Below are positions 24,501 through 37,394 of a DNA stretch of 64,000 bases, piece by piece. How positions within the stretch are numbered: the stretch's first letter is position 1; the number at the start of each line of letters is the position of its first letter. The notes under the pieces are model-generated. The model was not told where the DNA came from, did not search any database, and saw nothing but the letters and a program-made list of their open reading frames with translations. A program made the translations under genes and the position numbers. The stretch covers positions 33,396,620 through 33,460,619 of the forward strand of contig NC_084887.1 in NCBI RefSeq assembly GCF_958979055.1. The letters are read 5' to 3'. The stretch is from Alnus glutinosa. Its lineage: Eukaryota > Streptophyta > Magnoliopsida > Fagales > Betulaceae.

Positions 24501-27032
24501 AAGTGGCTTTTTCATGTACAATTTTTGTGCTCGGAAATGCTTCCTTCAAATAGCCAGTGTTTCATTAGCTACTTCTTTGTGCTGTCAATTTTTAAGTTGT
24601 TCTGTATAAACAGGTGCTGAAAGTATTACTGTGGCCACTGCTTCAAAAGATCGCACCCTGCGGCTGTGGAAGGTAATTGGAAAAAATTACTCCTTTTAAA
24701 TTGGAAGTTTGATTTCCTGACTAATTACATGACAGTTTAATACGGAGGAGCCCGTAAATAATCCAATCAAAATAAGAGCATTCAAAACTTTGCGTGGACA
24801 TAGAGGATCAGTGCAAAGTGTTGCAGCACAGACTTCTGGAGACATGGTCTGTTTATTTTCTTTTAGTGTTATATTTATTGATATTTATGTTGGGGAGGTT
24901 TTAAGTCAAGCTTATCACTTTCATTTTTCTTTTTTGGTTACATGCACTTAGGTTTGTTCAGGTTCTTGGGATTGCACGATCAATTTATGGCAGACAAATG
25001 ACAACACTGATGGTGATCTGTCAATTAAGAAGAGAAAAGTGAATGACCACGCTGATGAATCTCAATTGGAGGTATACATGTTTCATGCTCACTTGATGTT
25101 TTTATGCTTCCACACAACTGCAACCACTACACGTGTTCTGGAGGCTGTTCCCCGGGAAAAAAACATTTTTCAGAAAAGCTCACTTCGAATTTAAATCAAG
25201 TTATGTAAAGTTTGAGTCTACTTTAAAACTGTAACCTAAGTGAAATTTTTGCATCAGATGATTTTATTTTTTGGTCTTGGCTTGTTGAACTTGAATATGA
25301 AATATTTGATGTGATCCTGTTCACAGAACAAAGTACTGACTTGATGGGAAAGGAAATACTTAAATTTAAATGTTACAAAGAGTTTAATGTCTCATTTTTA
25401 AGATGTCTTGGTGCACCTTTAAAGGCTAGTATTTTCATCATACAGTTATAAAGAAATTATTTCTTGTAGGGAGCTGTAGAAGATTGTTGCATGTTGAACT
25501 CTGTTTATAATTTTATTTATATTTATTTTTGTCTGTATGTTTGTTCTTTAGTTCAGGTAGCTTGTGTTCTTTCTTAAAATCTTTTCATAGATACCTGCAA
25601 ATTTTATGTTCGTTGGCAAGTCACTTTTGTTATCATCTAATACTCTTTCTTTGCTTTTAGGGGGAGGCTGTATCCACACTTGTAGGCCATACGCAATGTG
25701 TATCTTCTGTGGTATGGCCAGAGCATGAAACAATTTATTCTGCATCATGGGATCATTCTGTTAGAAGATGGGATGTCGAGACAGGCAAAGATTTGTCAGA
25801 CATAGTAAGTGCAAATATCCTTCAATTGCCCGTCTGTCTCTCTCTGTGTATGTGTGTGTTTCTGGATTCTCATGCTTTTCTGCTATCACTGTAGTGCTTT
25901 TGTTTGAATCATATCTCTCCTTACGTGTGTTTTATCATCTGTTTTCATTGTGCATTCCCTAACCGTTTTGGGCAATTCTATTAAAAAAGAAGAAGAATAA
26001 AGATGTTACTTTGTTTGTGGTGAATGATGGGCATATGTTTGGTTATCAAAGTTTCTTGAAGCAGGCTTATGTTCTACCATTATGTTCATGCCACATGGAA
26101 TCAAATCATAATCACTGATTGCAGCGCACAAAGAATCAACACTATTTGCAAAATGCCAATTCTATGGATGGTTCTCCATTTTGAACTCTTTATTTATTCT
26201 TAATTTTTTTCTTTTCCTGGAAACAGCAAAGCATGTTTCCTTTTGCATTAGATGCATGCGACAAGCTATAGAAGCAACACATTTCTTTTCCTAGATTTTC
26301 TTTATGTTCAGAATTGGAGACTCATCCCCAAGTTTAGATTATGACATTCTCCTCCATGGACAGTTTTGTGGGAAAGTTCTCAGCTGCGTTGATGTTGGAG
26401 GTGAAGGTGCTACTCTCATTGCAGCTGGTGGTTCTGACCCCATTCTTAGGATATGGGATCCTCGTAAACCAGGTTGTTAATAGAGCGAAGTGCTGTTGAT
26501 TTCTCTCTCTCTCTCTCTCTCTCACAAACACACACAGTGACACACATTTGCATCTGACGTGAAATTATCAATTTTGAAGGAACTTCTGCTCCGGTCTTTC
26601 AGTTCTCATCTCACACTTCTTGGGTTTCGGCTTGCAAGTGGCATAAAAAATCTTGGTTTCATTTAGTTTCAGCATCTTATGATGGGAAAGTAATGCTATG
26701 GGATCTAAGAACTGCGGTATCAAATTCTCCCTGCTCCTACTATTTAGTTGTAATTCATTTGCACCGCCAGTGTCAAACATTAGAAAAAATTGTTTGCTGA
26801 ACAATATTTTGTCTTGTTGCAGTGGCCTCTAGCTGTCATTGAGTCGCATGAAGACAAGGTATAAAATTGTTCTTTCTGTGCCATTGTTGCAAACAGTCTC
26901 GAGTTTTCGTTAGTAAGGTGGCCTCTTTTGTTAATTCAGGTACTATGTGCTGACTGGTGGAGAGGTGACAGCGTGATTAGTGGTGGTGCAGACTCAAAGC
27001 TCTGCATTTCTTCTGGAATTCCTGTGCTATAA
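21552..27032 (+). CDS. WDR12: Ribosome biogenesis protein WDR12/YTM1 homologue (13 exons)
   Basis: Exons 21552-21714, 21812-21912, 22227-22333, 23085-23120, 24247-24332, 24614-24672, 24736-24846, 24952-25071, 25661-25804, 26364-26472, 26580-26716, 26823-26858 and 26940-27032 join in phase to 433 residues, the length expected for plant WDR12. The N-terminal ~75 residues form the NLE domain (VQVRFVTKLKPPLKVPPSS onward). A seven-bladed WD40 propeller follows, with repeats such as GHSDGVASVGV, TASKDRTLRLWK, CSGSWDCTINLW, SASWDHSVRRWD, AAGGSDPILRIWD and VSASYDGKVMLWD. A KKRKV nuclear-localisation-like motif lies at residues 247-251. In the family, WDR12 binds BOP1/Erb1 and Pes1/Nop7 (PeBoW) in the nucleolus for 27S/32S pre-rRNA processing and 60S subunit maturation. 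The frame looks intact. An in-frame ATG at 21558 is an alternative start. Confidence 0.95.
22858..22925 (+). repeat. Perfect two-copy 34-bp tandem repeat in WDR12 intron 3
   Basis: The unit agatagaagttgttttgatg plus 14 more bases is present twice without a mismatch (22858-22891 and 22892-22925), a recent local duplication. Confidence 0.9.
26503..26541. repeat. (CT)n/(CA)n microsatellite in WDR12 intron 10
   Basis: A CT run followed by CA-rich sequence sits between exons 10 and 11, close to the acceptor, and may add length variation to this short intron. Confidence 0.85.
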
Positions 27033-30000
27033 GGTAAAAGGTGCTGTACATGTACATACTCTGATTTTTGAATCGTGGACTTGCAATTTAATTTCAACAC
27101 TTTTACAAGCTGGTATGCTCTGATGTTGTCCTCTCTCTCAACATTATCCTCTTCTAGCATCAGTCGCAATCGGATGCAGCCAAGTCTTTTAGGAATTGCC
27201 CGAGCATAACCGGAGAGCCAAGGATTGCCCGGGTAATAGAGACAAGATAAAATGAGAGTTTGTTACTTTTGTCTGAGATTTTTAACGTTAATGTTTTGAA
27301 TTTCCGATGCCACATAGCAGACTCAAATATAAATTTTGACTGAAACTTTAACGTTTGTGTTTTGGATCCTGCTGCATTTTTTTTATTTTTATTTTTTATC
27401 TAAATGGTTCTTTCCATTGGGAAATTTCATGTGCTACCTTTGAATGGTTCCTAGCATTATATATAGATGGTAACACATCAGCTATTAATCGATTTTGCGT
27501 TGCTGTGTCAAAAGAAAAAACAAAAAAAAAACCACCTTCATGATGTCGGACCATCGAAATTCTTCACCGGTGCTGTCGAAGGCATTGGGTCTTATGAAAT
27601 TGATTTTTGTTATAGTCAAATGATTATAGTAACCCGAACATTTTTCAAGTATCAAGAGAGGTTCGAGACTCCATACTCGGGGCTGATGGCTCATGATCAT
27701 CAATGAAATTCTCCTCCTTTAACTTGTACTTGGTACTTGAACAGAAAGCAAGCCCTAAATGCTTTCAAAGTCCTTGTGGCTTGCATGATAATGGATGCAA
27801 TATGTTTGTGAGGGATTGGTAGGACAACAACCATACAGTTGGATTAAAAAAAGAGAAGTAATTGATGTTCTGGTTGGTTGGGTTTTACTAAAAATTGTTT
27901 TGAACGGTTATTAGTGGAACAAATGTACTAAAAAAATATTCGTTTTCCATAATAATAATAATAATAATAATAATAAAATGCATATTCATTCATGCCCACA
28001 GAACTTCAATTTCTCCATTGATGTCCTCAGAACTTCGTTAAAGACGTCAACAATAAGTTCTTGAATGTTCCCTCCCTCCCTCTCCCTTTCGATTTGGTTT
28101 TCTTAATTTCTTTGTCCTAAGCTGAAATTTGGAGAAACTAAACACACTCGATTATTTTCTTCTTTCAAGTAAATTTTGCCTTCAACGTTTGCCTCCACTT
28201 TGCACGACGTCTTTTGCCTAAAATGAATCTTGACCCATAGTTACTTTTTTTTTTAAAATAAAAAAAAAAAAATTTATTCAATTCAATGAAGGGAAAAAAG
28301 GGAGATACCAATATGAAAAGTAAAAGTAAAGGGTGTGGCAACTTAAACAAGAGCTCCAAAACAACAAGAAATCAATGTTGTAAAACCTAAAATTGTTGGG
28401 AATGGGTCAAATAAATGAGTCGACCAATTTGGAGAACTGGAGTTGGCACAAATGACAATTTATAGAGGCAAAGTTTTGTAAACGTAACAACCTATGAAGC
28501 GATAATTGTGGCAAGCGAGGAGACGCTTCACAATAATAGAACAAGTACTGAAGAATACTGGATCGGAACCGCCGAAGAGAAGCCACGCCACGATGACCGG
28601 TAAGGGCAGTACCCAACAGGAATAGCTTGGAGGACACCAAATCAAAAACTGTAACAAGATCAGTAAATCTCCATAGCCCAAAAGAGGGTACCGACTATGG
28701 AGAAGCACTACTGAAGAGTAAAAAAAAAAGGACAAGCAGACGCAAGGACTAAAACGGAGCGAAGACAGAAGCGACGTGTGCAACATGTGCACAGTAATGG
28801 AGGACAGCGTCTGGAGTGAAGGAGGCGAAAAGAGAGGATGCATGTGCTGAGCATAAAAACAAAATCCCATAGATTTGACTTTGTTGCACATGAAAACCAA
28901 AAAAAAAAAAAAAAGAAAGGAGGAAAGGAGATCCGAGGAAGGAGGGGAAAGGGAGGAGAATGGAGACAAGCTCCATGCCTCCTCCCCCATAGGAGTTCGA
29001 AAATGGATTTCACGAGGAGATGGTGTATATACCTCCTCACAAGAGGTTTCGGGAGCTTCTGAGTCTTAAAAGCAAAAGAGAGAAGCGTAACAGGAAACTC
29101 ACTTGTACTCACTCACGTTTACAGAGCTACTTTTTTGGCCAAGCATGAAGCATGTAGGAACAAATATTGGACCACAGCACACAATTATCAATTTATCATT
29201 ATCATTATTATTAAGCACAAACTCCAACAAGCATGGGACTATCTAAGTACGTTGTTGGGTCCCACTTGGCACGAGCCAAAAAAAGTGCAACCCACGTGGA
29301 GAGAGTTTACACACACACACACTCCCACCAATACTTTGTCAGCAAGATCTTCTGATGGGACAGCTACCTGTCCACCAACCACATTTTCGCTTCCTCATAT
29401 GGAATATGGATAACAAACCCCACAGGTATTATTAATTATCTTTAATTATTTTAATATTTGTTTCTTGTTCTTTTCTACTACTTCCTTGGATGGGAGGAAG
29501 GGCCCTTTTCAGCATTCTTTCTCACATCACTTTCCCAATCATGAGTGGATCAGATACTGATAAACACAGGGTGGACAAAAAAAGTGTTAGTTATTAAGAG
29601 GATCACAAAAATCCATCTGACGTGCCATGCTGCTTTCAGTCAATTTTTGAGAGCGTGATAGACAATCAAGTACTAAACATCCTTCCAACCAAAAGAATAC
29701 AACGCTTTTTGTGTCATATACAATAAAAGCCATTTTTCTTGTCTTTTACTCCATCACATAAATTCATATATAAATACCCTTTTCTGACATTGAGGGACAC
29801 AGAATCAATGTTTGAAACCTTCTTGTACTTTTTCAAAGAAAACAAAAAATGCTTTGTAAAGTTGTCATAGAAAGCTTCTGCAACCTTTTCAGAGATCTTT
29901 TGCTCCCCCAATAAGATGCAAGGCAAACAACATGGACATGTGACTAGGACGAGGAAATCATTAAATGAAATGCAAAGTCAAAGAAGCTTTTAACAATCCC

Positions 30001-30590
30001 CATGTCTGTTTAGGGGGGACTCTTCAGGGAAGTACCTTAAAAAAAAAAAAATTGATAATTACAACCACTTTTACCTTTCTAAATATTTTACCGCCTACTA
30101 ATTGCTTGCTCTTCAAGAATCAAGATGCCTACTCCCCTGTCTCCCAGCTCAATGCAGAACCAACCTGAAAAGGGTGGAAAAAGTAGGAGAAAAGAAAAAC
30201 TACAAAACCATGGCTACCAGATATGCCTATAAATTATGTATATATATGTAACAACCTGAAACTTGAGAAATCCATACCAACGATCCTCTTGCTATTTGAA
30301 AAGATTACTTAAGGCATTACCTATTCTCCTTGGGAATTCATCAAAATATACAAGAAATAATATGTACTTTCTCAAAAATGACAATGATCAACCTCAGTTA
30401 AAGATTGAACAAGCGGCCTTTGTCACTTGGGGTTGACTTGCTTTGTGTTCCATCAATAAATCCTCTTCTTTCATGATGCCAGTATATATGTTGATGAAAG
30501 AGATCAGAGGCGGAATATGGGCAATGACATGGAATATATGGCATAGATGAAAAGAGGATTCAATTGGGAAGGAGATCATTCAGTTGATAA
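27033..30590. other. Region between the converging WDR12 and DSP-like genes
   Basis: The first ~300 bases are probably the WDR12 3' UTR. An ATA microsatellite lies at 27949-27977. The stretch 28160-29110 is rich in T/C on the minus strand and opens long frames there, but their products are low-complexity Leu/Phe/Ser strings with no domain. A short CA run lies near 29311. The last part, before 30591, is likely the 3' UTR of the minus-strand gene. No gene is supported. Confidence 0.45.
27949..27977. repeat. (ATA)n microsatellite
   Basis: Trinucleotide repeat in the WDR12 3' flank. Confidence 0.9.
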
Positions 30591-33500
30591 TCACAGTGAA
30601 AGACATTGTACTCCCTCCGGCAGATTCCTAGGTATTGAATGTGCAATTACATATCTCTGGGGAAAGGGTTTTGGTGCAGGGGTAGCTGTATTAGATGATG
30701 ATGCCGTTCCGGAGGAATCTGCTGGTCGAACGTGGAATTTTGCAAAACGGTTGATGACAGAAAACTTTTCCAACTCCTGGCACTCCACTCTTATGTCTAA
30801 AATTGATGCTGCCTTGTCCAATCTGCATCATCAAATAAAAAATATTAAAACATGATTCTTTTTCTTTTAAAAAAGTGGCTAACAGCAATTTTCCTTTTCT
30901 TATTTTTGCTTCTCGGTTTTTCACTTTTCCAGTGATGAGACAAATTATTTTGGTTTAATACGAACTAAATAAACCCCGTGGGAGTAGAGTAAGCTTCAGA
31001 TCTTCTGGCATGTGTATAAGATAGTGATAGTTTATAAACTTGAAACTGGGTTTGCCACATCCTTGTAACAAACAATTGCGATTCCATTGTTACTGAAAGT
31101 GTTGAAATGAGTTCGTTAATGGCAAAACTTGTTTCATACCTTAGTAAGTCATCTTCCAGCTTCTTTGCTCTACTGCTCAAGTCATCCACAACTTCTGAAA
31201 AGAACTGGTCATCAATACCCTCAAAAGATTTGAGCTTCTCTGAAATCCTGAACATATTTTCGGACAGAAGTTATCTTTCCAGAGAGTTAAAATGAAATTC
31301 ATTTTATACTTGAGTAATAGTCTCTACAAAACAAGTTCATGCAATGGTTATCCACCTGGGAGCTTAAAAAAAAAAGACATTTTATTTCGTGGTCCAATTT
31401 TAGAATGCTGCCATGATACCTTCTTTTTTGCAAGACATGATAAACTCGCCCCCTTTATAAAACTTTCTTAGAGTTGAAAAAGAAGCATAAAAAAATCCAG
31501 AAGAACTGCACTTACAAGTCACTGTTGATCAGTGGTACACGTGATAAACCATTTCTTGTGCAAGAGTTCAGGCAGCATGCATCTGCTAGAGATAATTTAG
31601 CAACAAAGTATGTCAGAGTATCAAATTGTGAAGCAGCCTTTGCTGAGAGAATGGACACTGGTGCAGGGCAAAACAACTTCTGCATAAGCTGTGTTGTCAA
31701 GATAAGCCTTTTCTTTGATCGAAGCATTGACGGCCTATCTTCAATCAATTCAGCCTCATCTTCCACCTGCCATTGAAAATGATAACATTACAACAGCTGT
31801 CAATACCTAGAAATAAGACAATATCTAAGGGTGACTAAATTTTGATATATGACACGTGAGTTGGAGCAAACCTTCTCAATCAGTCGATTTGTGGCTTGTG
31901 CCCAATCATGTTCTGCAACACTGCGAAAGCAAGTGCACTCTTAAATATTTACAAAATGAACAGAGAAGTGACCAGTGATTGCAATATATAACTGATAAAA
32001 AAAAATTAGGTAAGAAAGTTGGAAATATTATCTTTTATTTACCACAAATTAGTTAATACTCAATCTGTCAAGAAGATAAAAAAATTAATATAGGAATTTT
32101 CTTACACAATTCATTCCTTTCTTCGCTCCATCTTCAAAGCAATAGAACATAGCATAAAAGGAAACAAAGCAGTATTATATCAAACAAAAGGGCTATAACG
32201 GCAAGCACCTGATATTTTGAACCCTCTGAGAATCTTGCATAACTTCTTTGTGCCATGGTAGAAGATCAGATGTTGCAGTTTTGCGCTTCTTTGGTCTCAC
32301 AATAGCCAAGCATTGATCAGTCTCATCTAAAGGCCACAAACAAGGGGCTAAAAAGGGTTCATTAGCTCTGAAGGTCGCTGAGCTTGGTGAAACTCTGCCA
32401 CTCTGACTAGCATCAGCAGCATCTATTCCTTCTACAAAAGAAAATTCATTCAAGTTCTGGGAAGGCTTCCCAAAAGAAATCTGCCCTGCAACAGGCTTTG
32501 CAAGCATTGCATCATACGTTGGTGGAATCTGCCCATCTCTGAAAGCCTCATACTGTTTAAACCAGGGGGGTGCCATTTGAAGATTAACCTGGGAATGTTC
32601 TCCATGATTAGATACCGCATTACTGGTAGTAGGTTGACTCAGATCATTTTGACCAGATTTGATCATCTCTTGAGAAGGTCTATCTAGGAGAGCAGGCTGT
32701 GGAGAAGCTTTGAAGCCAGAATCTTCTCTTGCTTCTGTAAAGAAACTTTGCCTTTTGGCATCCCCGGACAATAAGTTGAGCTGGGATGCTGAAATCAGTC
32801 CTGTATCCAGTTGATTTCTGAACCTGGAATTATGTTCATATATTAACCGTGGTCCATCCATAGCAGTTACATTCTCAACATCTGAAACTCTCCTACTTGG
32901 ATTGGCATCCATATTCTTCATTGCCTGCACTTGGTGCAGTAGGGAGTAATTCGGATGGAAAACATAGGACGGTTTTAAAGAATGGCCAATGGATCCAAGA
33001 TTTCTTTCAGGGGCAACAGGGGCATTGTTGTGTTCATGGTGCACCCCATTGAGGTCCTGTTGGTGTGAATGAGCCAAAAAAGAGCCAGAGGCAAAAGCAT
33101 TTGCATCAGAGATATTCCTTGCCAATCTACCAGTCTGCGAAGCATCAAGCATCTCAGATGATATTTGCAGCTGGGAGCTCTCCTTCTTGGGCTGATCAGC
33201 CTCATAGTGAAAGCCTTGTGAATTCATAGAACATGCGCCAAATACTGATGATCCATATCCAACTTTCTGGGAATTTTGATCATTTAGCCTGGGTGAAGCC
33301 AATGAAGTTTCCACACTATCTGTTGATGGGTCCATGGGAACCTTACAAGGTTCCAGACCAGAAAGACGTTGCTGAAGTGGTACATTCGTCCATACATTGT
33401 GCAGTCTCGACGAAAATGCACCCTGCTGATGCATGCCTGACAAAACAGGAGGCTTCAAGACTGGCTTAGCCTCCAAAACTTCAAATTGTTGACCAGAAGT

Positions 33501-36500
33501 GTTAGCAGAAATATGTGGAGAAGTATGTTGAGAGGAAGCAAGTTTAAAAGGTGGGTATCGGCTGACGGTACCAGGCAATGTTGCCTGTAAAGATGGACAT
33601 GCTAGAGATGTATGTGACATTTCTTGTGTTCCAAGTTGATTCCTTATATATGGAGGACTGGATGTAAAAGCTGCAACGGAGCTTCCGGGCATATAAACAG
33701 ATGAGGGGATGTTTGTCTGTCCCGAACTACTAAATTTATTATCCCAATTTGATCTTTGAGATGATTCATGAGATGGCAGCAAAGACTGAACAGATGGGGA
33801 AGCTAACCAGGTCTGGTTTTTCTCTCCTGACTCAGAATTGGCTTGCTTTAAATTTTGATTACTTGCTACTTCTGGCAAACCCCGAGATGAGATGAAAGGG
33901 TTCATGTTCGACGGCCATTGAGATGGAGGAGCCAATTTCAAAGTGAAACCTTGAGAAGCAGCAGAGTGATGGTATGATTGAGCAACAGATGCTGAAGTTT
34001 CTGCCTCAGGCACCAATGAATTACAGCCTCTAGCGCCAAAATGAGGTATACTGCTATTCTCCTTTGATTGGTCAACCTTATGAAGAAGCTCAAGCATATT
34101 TTCACTGCCATGAGACATTATAGAATAATTTGAGACACAGAATAATGTGACTAGTTTTAGATAAACAACGACAAATTGATAAGGAATTCTAGTAACCAAT
34201 AGGAATACATAATGAGCAGAGAAGAACAAAAGCCAGTACAATGTATAAGCAGGGAACGAAATCAATAAAGCTATGTGTGATAAAGCAGTGAGATAATATC
34301 AGTTGGCATAACAATTATTACATATAAACCCACATTTCCAAACCATCATTATTTTATAATCAACTACCTTGCTGGAGTAACATTTGAGTGATGATGATCG
34401 ACTGATCTGTGAAAGGTATTAGATGTATCAAAATCACCTCTAGAAGGCACCTCTGAGGGTTTTGAGTTAACTTGAACATCAGGTAAGGGCCCCTGTAACT
34501 GAAGACAAATTACATTGTCATGAAAGGAAAATTGAAAGATACAATCAACGAAATGTCATCCATGGATATAGAAGACAATTATTCACCTTATCCAAGTTCA
34601 TGGCACTGCTAGAGACATTATCAATGAATTTGAGCTTCCCTATATGTTCTTGCTCTTGTCCACTTGATCCTTTGGCGCCATAGTTGTCATAAGAGGTGTC
34701 TTTTTGGTAGCAATTCTGCTGCATCTCATAACCATTACTGATTTGATGCTGGTTTTTTCCCATGATCTGGTTTTCCTTGTTCCTAGATATATCAACATGC
34801 TTCAAGTAATCAAGCTGATTACTATGTTGGACTTGTTGACTGGTATTCCAAGATGCCTTAGAAGGGCTTGAATTTGGCATAGCAGCAAAGTTAAATATTT
34901 GCGAATCTTCTCTGTTGGGCCGAGTACTATCCGTGCCAGAGTGTACTTGCTCCCATCCTCCAGTTGATCTAGAAAAAGAACTTCCCCCACGATTACTATT
35001 AGCCTCCCACAGAAAATAATCAGAATCCCTAACCTTGTATGTAGCTTCATTAGCATCACCTGTCCAAAAATTAGTCAGTGTTCTCATTATTATGAATGCC
35101 ACAAATAGCAGCACTAAAATTAGGTGTTCAGGACAAATTGTTCCTACCTTTTGGTTCACTGTAGGGTTGGCTAACATTGTTACTTGAGGCTATTCTCCGC
35201 TGATGGGCATCACTCTCTGGGGGGTGCTCAAAAATCTGACCAGCCCATGCGCCGTCCAATTGCATTAGTGGTTGAACCGGTTGACTTCCTTCAGTGGATG
35301 GCTTTTGTTTAGGGCTGCAATCTAAACACTCACCAGTGTTTTGGGGAGACTTGTGAATTGATTCATGAGAGTCATCCTGGTGCAGAGCACCTCTCTGCTT
35401 GATCGAGAATTGGATGCCTGGCTGCTGAAAGCCAGGGAAGCTAGAGCTCACACTAGAATCATTAAACACAGGAAAAGGTTTTGAACTTAAGCAGGAGGTA
35501 CTGAGCAGGTTGTTATCAAGCCAACTTGATTGTTGCTTTTCACTATCCATAACATTTGAAGGCTGATTATCAGTTGAGAGTTCTGTATTTTGAAAAGTCA
35601 AGCCACTCCACTCCTCCTGTAGCCCAGTATCACTGCTAGAAGCTTCTGCTACGGCAGACTGCATAAGAGCACTCCAGCTTCCACTTTGAGTAGAAGGAAA
35701 TGCATTTGAATAATCTGTATGTTCCAATGCAGTCCCAAAGCCTCCAGTACCAATGTCAGTGCGCCTGCCAAGAGAAGCATCCCAGTTGTCATCATCCATA
35801 TTGTACAAAATCTTCTCTTCCATTGGATCCAGGGGAACCAAACCCTGAGGAGGGCCAAGCTGCATATTTGTTTGCTGCAAGCTTCCAGGCCAACCAGCTT
35901 GCTCTTGCCTTCCATTAGATTCCGTTGGTGATGCATTTTTTGGAAGCGTATTCCCCAGCTGGAGGTCCCCTGAGATGACTACACTATTCAACCCCTGAAC
36001 AGGAACCTGTCCTAACACATTGTTTCTCTGAAATCTTTGTTTGGATATGAAGGATCCTTGGGGGAAGCAAACCTGCTCTGGAGAAACAGTAACCTGATCA
36101 CCTACAAAAGGGCTACTGAAGCCCGTCGACTGCGTAATAGGCTTCTGTGCTTGACCACTAGCCTTAGTCAACAAATTGGTAGAATCATGAGACATCCCTT
36201 GGAGATAAGAATATTGACTCAAACCACCTCTTGCACTTGCAATAGGCGTACCATATAAGGATGCATCAAGCTGCTGAGAAGCCAGACCCATGGAACGCAA
36301 AGCCTGTCCTTGATCTTGTGAAAATAGAACTCTGTTAGATAGACCTTGTGCAGCAGGAGATGTACCACGCTGCATCCAGTTCATAAACATAGGTGATGCA
36401 TCATTAACAGGCGTTCCATTGATTACAGGTGACATCTGAGCCCCAGAAGCCTGTTTAGTCACTGCAGAAATCTGGTTTGAAGAATTCTGTTGCCTTAAGT

Positions 36501-37394
36501 CACCGAAGTGCTGAAGTTGTTGCTGCCTCTGAAGTTCTTGCAGCTGCTTGAACATTATGTGCTGCTGCAGCAACTGCATATCATTGTACCCAGACTGCTG
36601 CATTAGGGAAGTATGTGGAGTATCTGGTTGTTGACCCCTCACAAGCTGCTGCTTCCCTCCAACAAAGTCGAAGTCAATGGAAGCTTCAGTAATTTCCGAC
36701 CTTTCTGAATTTGTCGTTAGGGTGGGACTATCCTCGGATGCATTTTCTTGCTGTGATATAAGGAAAGGGAGGCCTCTAGAAGTTAAATTATGTGGATCAT
36801 AAACTGCATTTTCACCCAAAAACTCTGACTGACTTTTCCTTGCCTGGAATTTCTGGCGTCCAAGCATACATTCATTTGAATTCAGCTGTTGGTTTCTGAA
36901 CAAACTGTTGGAAAACTCAGTTCTTGGAGTAAATTGTGTATAGTTTTGGTTGAACAACACATTCAAAGATTCATCACCATGTCCTTTCACAGAATCTGCA
37001 AACATCAAGAGAAATACAGTTGTGCCTTAAAGACCATGAAATGCCTGTTTCAAATTACTCAAACGCTTGAAAGAAAGAAAGAAAGAAAAAAAATCTACCC
37101 CCACACACACACATAAAATTGCCACTGTTTTCAAAACAGCGTGATAAAAAAAGAGCCATGAAAGTTATGAGAGTATCGTAAATAATGAAAATCACAGATA
37201 CCTAATTGTTGCACGTTGCAGTTTATTAGATTGGAACTCAGAGCTTCCCCAGTCTGCCTTTGTTTTCCAACCCACTGATTGTAGTTAAGAACTGGCCAAT
37301 TGCTATCCACAGCTTGAGATTGATGCTGACCTTGGGAAGAATTCTGTAGCTCATACAAGTTGTGGATCCTATCTTCAACTTCGTTACCAGGCAT
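30591..37394 (-). CDS. Dentin-sialophosphoprotein-like plant protein (At5g07940 family), 9 exons
   Basis: Minus-strand exons 37394-37202, 36995-35148, 35059-34587, 34492-34368, 34104-32209, 31920-31872, 31766-31516, 31247-31140 and 30822-30591 join in phase to 1724 residues. The start is fixed by the family N-terminus MPGNEVEDRIHN...SQGQHQSQAVD. The long centre (exons 2-5) is low-complexity, rich in Ser, Gln and Asn, with a Gln-dense coil-prone segment (KQLQELQRQQQLQHFG). The conserved part is C-terminal: basic PKKRKTATSDLLPWHKE, then FCPAPVSILSAKAASQFDTL, and a helical tail (RAKKLEDDLLR, DIRVECQELEKFSVINRFAKF). PKKRK suggests a nuclear protein. Function is unknown; the name reflects composition, not homology to animal dentin protein. 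The exon 8 acceptor is the one at TTCAG/G, which keeps phase with ..NSDL. Confidence 0.85.

Noticed and set aside
28460-28990. 176-codon minus-strand frame
   Set aside because: Hydrophobic low-complexity product from pyrimidine-rich DNA; overlapping frames equally open; no domain, no splice context.
30547-30855. 102-codon plus-strand frame
   Set aside because: Antisense to the conserved last exon of the DSP-like gene.
31100-31300. Start of the small minus-strand frame MFRISEKLK as a separate gene
   Set aside because: The acceptor TTCAG/G inside it joins in phase with the previous exon; it is exon 8 of the DSP-like gene.
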